DNA from: Limnomonas spitsbergensis
Lineage: Eukaryota > Chlorophyta > Chlorophyceae > Chlamydomonadales
Direction of reading: 5' to 3'
DNA length: 64,000 nucleotides
NCBI GenBank assembly: GCA_037349105.1
Contig: JAYJMM010000004.1
Span: 1,949,001 to 2,013,000, forward strand
Below are positions 58,999 through 64,000 of this stretch, piece by piece. Under the pieces are notes generated by a model. That model ran no database searches. It had not been told where the DNA came from and saw nothing but the letters and a program-made list of their open reading frames with translations. Made by a program: the position numbers and the translations under genes. Position 1 is the first letter of the stretch. Each line of letters begins with the position of its first letter.

Positions 58999-59110
58999 TG
59001 TTTTCTGCGAGCGAGCAATTCATCGACGTGTGTTTCTGAACTGAGCATAGCTGACGAATGAGCAAGGCCATTCCCAGACTTTGGGATCTGTCCTAGAAAA
59101 CGCTAGAAGA

Positions 59111-59132
59111 CTCTGGGAGGTACCTCCCAGAG
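59111..59132. repeat. Perfect 22-bp palindrome upstream of HSP70
   Basis: Arms CTCTGGGAG and CTCCCAGAG flank GTAC without a mismatch. It lies in the divergent interval between the membrane-protein gene and HSP70, about 250 bp before the HSP70 ATG. Confidence 0.85.
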
Positions 59133-59347
59133 GTACGCGGGTAGGGCGGCCGCTGGCTGGCTGCTTGGGTCTCAGAACCTACGCGACTTCTATCGGAACC
59201 CTGGGGTTTGGGGAAGATGCTGGAAGCGCAAACTTAAACAAGCCTCCACTTCAAATTGGCACACCGCAGGGAAGAAATCACTGTTGTCTAATACTGTCAT
59301 CTTTCTGACTGAATACCTGCAAGTAGGCTCCAGAGGTCTTAACTAAG

Positions 59348-59373
59348 ATCTTCTTCCAAGAGTTTCTTCAGAC
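59348..59373 (+). promoter_or_regulatory. Possible weak heat-shock-element-like motif
   Basis: tcttcttccaagagtttctt has alternating TTC and AGA/GAG blocks near the expected nGAAnnTTC spacing, but the GAA unit is shifted by one base. It lies 15-40 bp before the ATG, so it may simply be leader sequence. Confidence 0.25.
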
Positions 59374-59384
59374 AGGCCGCCAAG

Positions 59385-62300
59385 ATGTCTGCACCTGGTA
59401 CGCTGCTTTTGGGGAACATAGCATGACCATAAGTTCCCACGTCTTTGGACACACTTTGCCCCCGCCGTCGAAGTGGAGCTCGGTTATTAGCAAACGACCT
59501 TCGATCTCGTACCTTGAGGGCAGCATGCATTCCATTGCCTCACGCGTTTTATGCATACCTTTTAAACTCACTTCTTGCCATGTTTTTCTGCCCGCAGCCA
59601 TCGGTATTGACTTGGGTACCACCTACAGGTAATTGCTATTAGTAGTCCGCTTCCATCTATCCCAAATGCTTTGGACTCAGAATCGTTCACTTACTGGGCT
59701 TCTTTTTTTCTTTCCCGTAGCTGTGTTGGCGTATGGCAAAACGGTGAGCCCCAGTGACGGCTGCCCTTGAACTGACCGGCCGCTTATTTCCTCCAGCCTT
59801 ATTTGCTAATTAAATTCATTTTTAAATTTTGCTCTCTCAGACCGCGTCGAGATCATTGCCAATGACCAGGTGCGTTTCGAAGTTACCATATTTGTCGCCA
59901 GCAGCCATGCATCTGCACCTGAAAATACCCCCAACGAAAGAGCTTTCGCTGACCTAGTGTGTCACTTGTAGGGTAACCGTACTACGCCTTCATATGTCGG
60001 CTTCACCGACTCCGAGCGTCTCATCGGTGATGCTGCCAAGAACCAGGTGGCAATGAACCCCATCAACACAGGCGAGTGTGCTAAACGATTATGTAGCATG
60101 GTCGTTGTTCCCAAGGTTTTTTGTGCACTTGTCTTACACTCACCTGCCTGCCACTCTGCAGTCTTCGATGCCAAGCGCTTGATTGGACGCAAGTTCCAGG
60201 ACCAGACTGTCCAGAATGATGTCAAGCTGTGGCCCTTCAAGGTCCGCCCTGGTGCCCATGATATCCCCGAGATCGTCGGTAAGAATTCCGAAGGACCTCA
60301 AACGACAGATATGCCCTCTGTGTCATGAAGCACAAGCTAGACTTCGCAACACTCTTACGTTCCACGGGACTAATTGCACGTGCCGCATGGATTCTTCAGG
60401 TTTGCATGGTGGCTGCCTCCCCAGCATCCAGGTGCTGAGTTACCTGCCTGCGGGGAGTGCATAATAGTGATTGACTTTGTCTCCTCTCCACCATCTCTGC
60501 AGTTATGTACAAGGGTGAGGAGAAGATCTTCAAGGCTGAGGAGATCTCTTCTATGGTCCTGATCAAGATGAAGGAGACTGCCCAGAGCTTCCTGGGAGGT
60601 GACAAGGAGGTCAAGCGCGCTGTCGTCACTGTGCCTGCCTACTTCAATGACTCTCAGAGGCAGGCCACCAAGGATGCTGGTGCCATTGCTGGCCTCGAGG
60701 TGCTACGCATCATTAACGAGCCCACTGCTGCTGCCATCGCCTATGGCTTGGACAAGAAGGGAGAGTGAGTGTACATCTAGTCATCTATTTACGCAGTATA
60801 CGGCCCTTCTGATGTGCAAGCGCTCAGGGAAGCCCTAAGGAAGTGTGCAGGAGTTCATGTCACGCAAGCGACATCCTGCCTCTCCTCATCATAGCCTGGC
60901 CTCCTCTCAAAGTCTGCCCTCCTCCCTATGTGCAGGACTGTTGGAGAGCGTAACGTGCTCATCTTTGACCTGGGCGGTGGCACCTTTGGTAAGCTCCTGT
61001 TGCCAGTCATAATTCTTGTGTGCATGGATCCTGCCCCATATGTTTGTATAACGCATGATTTAACGCATAACGTCTGCAAGCAGTGCATGGGACAATAGGT
61101 TCCTGATAGACACATCAAATCTTCATCAAAACTCGAGCTGCATGGCTGCCACTTCTCTGAAGCTGCCAGGATGAGTTCAATTAATTGGCTGCACTGGATA
61201 CTTACGCGAGCGCCCCTTCCCTCTGCAGATGTGTCCCTGCTGACCATTGAGGAGGGTATCTTCGAGGTCAAGGCCACTGCTGGTGACACCCACTTGGGTG
61301 GTGAGGACTTCGACGAGCGCCTGGTTAACCACTTTGCCTCAGAGTTCACCCGCAAGCACAAGAAGGACTTGAAGAGCTCTGCACGCGCCCTGCGCAGGTG
61401 AGAAAATAGGGCAGTGGAAGGGACATTTCCGAGGATATTTTGCGTCGCCTTTTATGAAGTATGTTCTGTTTCCAATGTTTTTGTTGGCATACCTGATGAC
61501 TGTTATGCAGTTGCTTGTTATTTGTGTTGGCCCCTGTTCTTACCCGTGCATTTTCTGCGGCCTCATAACAGGCTGCGAACAGCTTGCGAGCGTGCCAAGC
61601 GCACTCTGTCCTCCACGGCGCAGACCACAATTGAGCTGGACTCTCTTTTTGAGGGTGTTGATTTCGCCTCCTCCATCACTCGCGCCCGCTTTGAGGAGCT
61701 CAACATGGACCTCTTCCGAAAGTGCATGGAGCCCGTCGAGAAGTGCCTGCGGGACTCAAAGATGGACAAGTCTGCAGTGCACGAGGTTGTCCTGGTTGGT
61801 GGCTCCACCCGTATCCCCAAGGTGCAGCAGCTGCTGCAAGACTTCTTCAACGGCAAGGAGCTGAACAGGAGCATCAACCCTGATGAGGCTGTTGCCTACG
61901 GTGCCGCTGTCCAGGCTGCCATCCTGACTGGAGAGGGTGGCGAGAAGGTGCAGGACCTTCTGCTGCTGGACGTCACGCCTCTGTCCCTGGGACTGGAGAC
62001 TGCTGGAGGTGTCATGGTAAGTACATTTACATTATTTGAATGGCTCAATCCAGAGTGAGTCGAGGGTTCTGCAGTTGAATTGCCTCGAAGAAAAACAATC
62101 TCAGGACAGGCTGCCTTAAATGATTCTACCTAAACAATCTGAGCCTTACATATCTGGCTAAACAACATTATTCTGCCCCACTCTTCCGGCCACGTAATAC
62201 ATGATTCTGGCTAAATAATCCGAGCCCTACTTTCTTCTTTGCAGACCACCCTTATCCCTCGCAACACCACTATCCCCACCAAGAAGGAGCAGGTCTTCTC

Positions 62301-63446
62301 CACCTACTCGGACAACCAGCCGGGTGTGCTGATCCAGGTGTATGAGGGTAAGTTCACTCCTGGCCCTGCATGATGTTAAGGCAGTTCAATTTCTGTACAT
62401 TTCAACGTCACCTGAAGATTTTTCTAGTTGTGCCTTTTACCAATTTAATCATGTTGCCTGCTGTGTCATGCTGATCTGCTGATGCTGAGGTTTTGGCCAT
62501 TTCCTGCTGACTGAGATGTGCATATTTTTGTCCTGCCAGGTGAGCGTGCCCGCACGAAGGACAACAACATGCTTGGAAAGTTCGAGCTAACTGGTATCCC
62601 TCCCGCACCCCGCGGTGTGCCCCAGATCAATGTTGTGTTTGACATTGATGCCAACGGTATCCTGAACGTGTCTGCTGAGGACAAGGCCACCTCTATCAAG
62701 AACAAGATCACCATCACCAACGACAAGGGTCGCCTGTCCAAGGATGAGATCGAGCGCATGGTCCAGGTGTGAGGGCCTGGACATTCTTGGTCCATGTGCA
62801 TACTGCATTCCTTTGCGCGCCAATTACTAAAATGTTGTGGCATAATTTCCTCCCGAGCTTCCTGAATGTCTCCCTGTGCCCTTTTTCGTGAACCTTCACT
62901 TGTTATGCCTACACATATATTAACCCCAAACACTGATTTCTTCTTTTAGGAAGCAGAGAAGTACAAGGATGATGATGAGCAGCTCAAGAAGAAGATTGAG
63001 GCGAAGAATGGTGTTGAGAACTATGCCTACAACATGCGCAACACCCTGCGTGAGGAGAAGGTGTCATCGCAATTGAGCAGCAGTGACAAAGAGACGATTG
63101 AGAAGGCACTGAACGAGACGATCGAGTGGATTGAGGCCAACCAAATGGCGGAGGTGTGTATTTTGTGCTGCATGTCCGTAAAATACCTTTGTGTATGGTG
63201 CTTCCAGTCTGAAATATGTCCACTGGAACTGTGCAGCAGTTATGTTACGTCAGCATGCTAACTGATCCTATTTGTTTTTGCTGATTCCAGGTTGAGGAGT
63301 TCGAGCACAAGCTGAAGGAGCTGGAGGGTATCTGCAGCCCGATCATCACCAAGATGTACCAGGGCGGTGGCGGTGCCCCTCCAAGTGCAGGATCAGCACC
63401 CTCTGCCGGAGGTGGTGGTGGTCCCAAGATCGAGGAGGTCGACTAA
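59385..63446 (+). CDS. HSP70: Cytosolic HSP70 chaperone, 14 exons, 643 aa
   Basis: ATP-dependent chaperone of the cytosol/nucleus. Exons: 59385-59397, 59598-59628, 59721-59743, 59841-59869, 59972-60071, 60162-60278, 60503-60764, 60936-60988, 61229-61397, 61572-62016, 62245-62347, 62540-62766, 62950-63153 and 63291-63446; phases close to 1932 nt. Signatures: [15 protein letters not shown] (first HSP70 signature), [14 protein letters not shown] (second), [20 protein letters not shown] (third), linker [15 protein letters not shown], a complete substrate-binding domain and lid, a Gly-rich [10 protein letters not shown] region and the C-terminal EEVD that recruits TPR co-chaperones. EEVD and no leader place it in the cytosol, as opposed to BiP (HDEL) or organelle forms. 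The fifth intron begins GC (AG|GCGAGT), a GC-AG intron. The first exon has only 13 coding bases. Confidence 0.98.
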
Positions 63447-63890
63447 TTATTTCAATTATTTATATCTGAATGTGTTCATCCTGACATTTTTTTGTTAAAC
63501 GTCGGTTACGGATCACGAAAAAAGACTGGCGTTCAAATATTTTGTGGGGATTTGGGGCATTGTTTAGTTCCATTGGATTGTTCATGCGCTAGGCCACTAG
63601 GCAGACAGCTTTTATATACTGTGGTTATGTGCTGTGCCTTGTATGGCGCCGAAAGGCACAATTATGCCGGTGACTGATTGAGATATTAATAATGCACCTT
63701 GCACATCCTCGATTTCTACGAGTCTCGTCGGTGTAACGTCATTGACTTGTCACGCCTGTACACGACTGCATGACTTTCCTAGTGAATATTTTCTAACGTT
63801 GAGACAAATCACCACACGGTTTAATTGAAGTTAGCATATCCAGTTTATATTACGTGTCAAGGGGATAGTGTTCATAACAGCTTGTTATTT
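63447..63890 (+). other. HSP70 3' region
   Basis: Untranslated sequence after TAA. The string ggtgtaacgtcattgac at 63731-63747 equals the end of the LINE tail and contains TGTAA, the usual chlorophyte polyadenylation signal. Confidence 0.4.
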
Positions 63891-64000
63891 GCCCACGTGG
63901 CCGAGCGTTCAGCAGGGCTCAGCGGCTGTTATGAACTTGCAGGGCCCTGAGGTTAAGAACAGTGCATACACGCTGGGCCCTGCTGGACGCTCTGCCACGT
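63890..64000. repeat. Inverted pair of LINE-tail copies, cut by window end
   Basis: A plus-oriented copy (cccacgtggccgagcgttca, gcagggctc) is followed by a minus-oriented one (gtgcatacacgctgggccct, gctggacgctctgccacgt). The two cores are inverted with respect to each other about 45 bp apart. Confidence 0.6.

Overview
This is nuclear DNA from a eukaryote, most likely a green alga (chlorophyte; the intron density, moderate G+C, CBSX-type and beta-amylase genes and chloroplast-like leaders fit, but genus cannot be fixed from one window). Almost every gene is split by many 100-1200 bp GT-AG introns, so single-frame ORFs are mostly exon fragments. I rebuilt gene models by hand from splice sites and reading-phase agreement; where phases close exactly I trust the model, and I state where they do not.

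Layout: 52-2550 (-) an unrecognised nuclear-type protein in 7 exons; 2958-4830 (+) a two-CBS-domain CBSX-like protein; 5633-17291 (-) a large SMARCAL1/HARP-type annealing helicase gene with a glutamine-rich N-terminal region; 18476-22112 (-) a protein with an N-terminal CBM20 starch-binding domain and a low-complexity tail; 24714-25100 (-) a small protein with a possible organelle leader; 26276-27516 (+) a 102-residue two-CxxC protein; 29737-37237 (+) a secretory-pathway protein resembling nucleotide-sugar transferases; 39195-43819 (+) a beta-amylase homologue lacking the flexible active-site loop, with an antisense actin-related gene fragment inside one intron; 54182-54576 (-) the first exon of PIG-H; 54745-56908 (+) AHA1, the HSP90 co-chaperone; 57086-58998 (-) a multi-pass membrane protein; 59385-63446 (+) cytosolic HSP70 in 14 exons ending EEVD.

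Between and inside these genes lies repeat-rich DNA: fragments of a non-LTR (LINE) retrotransposon with recognisable RT motifs (46960-50050) and at least a dozen dispersed copies of its 3' end, a 1.55-kb foldback element (45092-46645) with a solo arm elsewhere, a small inverted-repeat element built of TAACGTATCG motifs (38185-38750), a 1.6-kb minisatellite of 39-bp units (52025-53655), and smaller tandem duplications.

Functional themes: AHA1 and HSP70 lie 2.5 kb apart and both serve the cytosolic chaperone machinery. The CBM20 protein and the loop-less beta-amylase both point to starch metabolism or its regulation. I found no prokaryotic operon, CRISPR array, rRNA or convincing tRNA gene. The best candidates for something undescribed are the loop-less beta-amylase with its nested antisense actin-related fragment, the CBM20 protein without a visible catalytic domain, and the orphan nuclear gene at the left edge.
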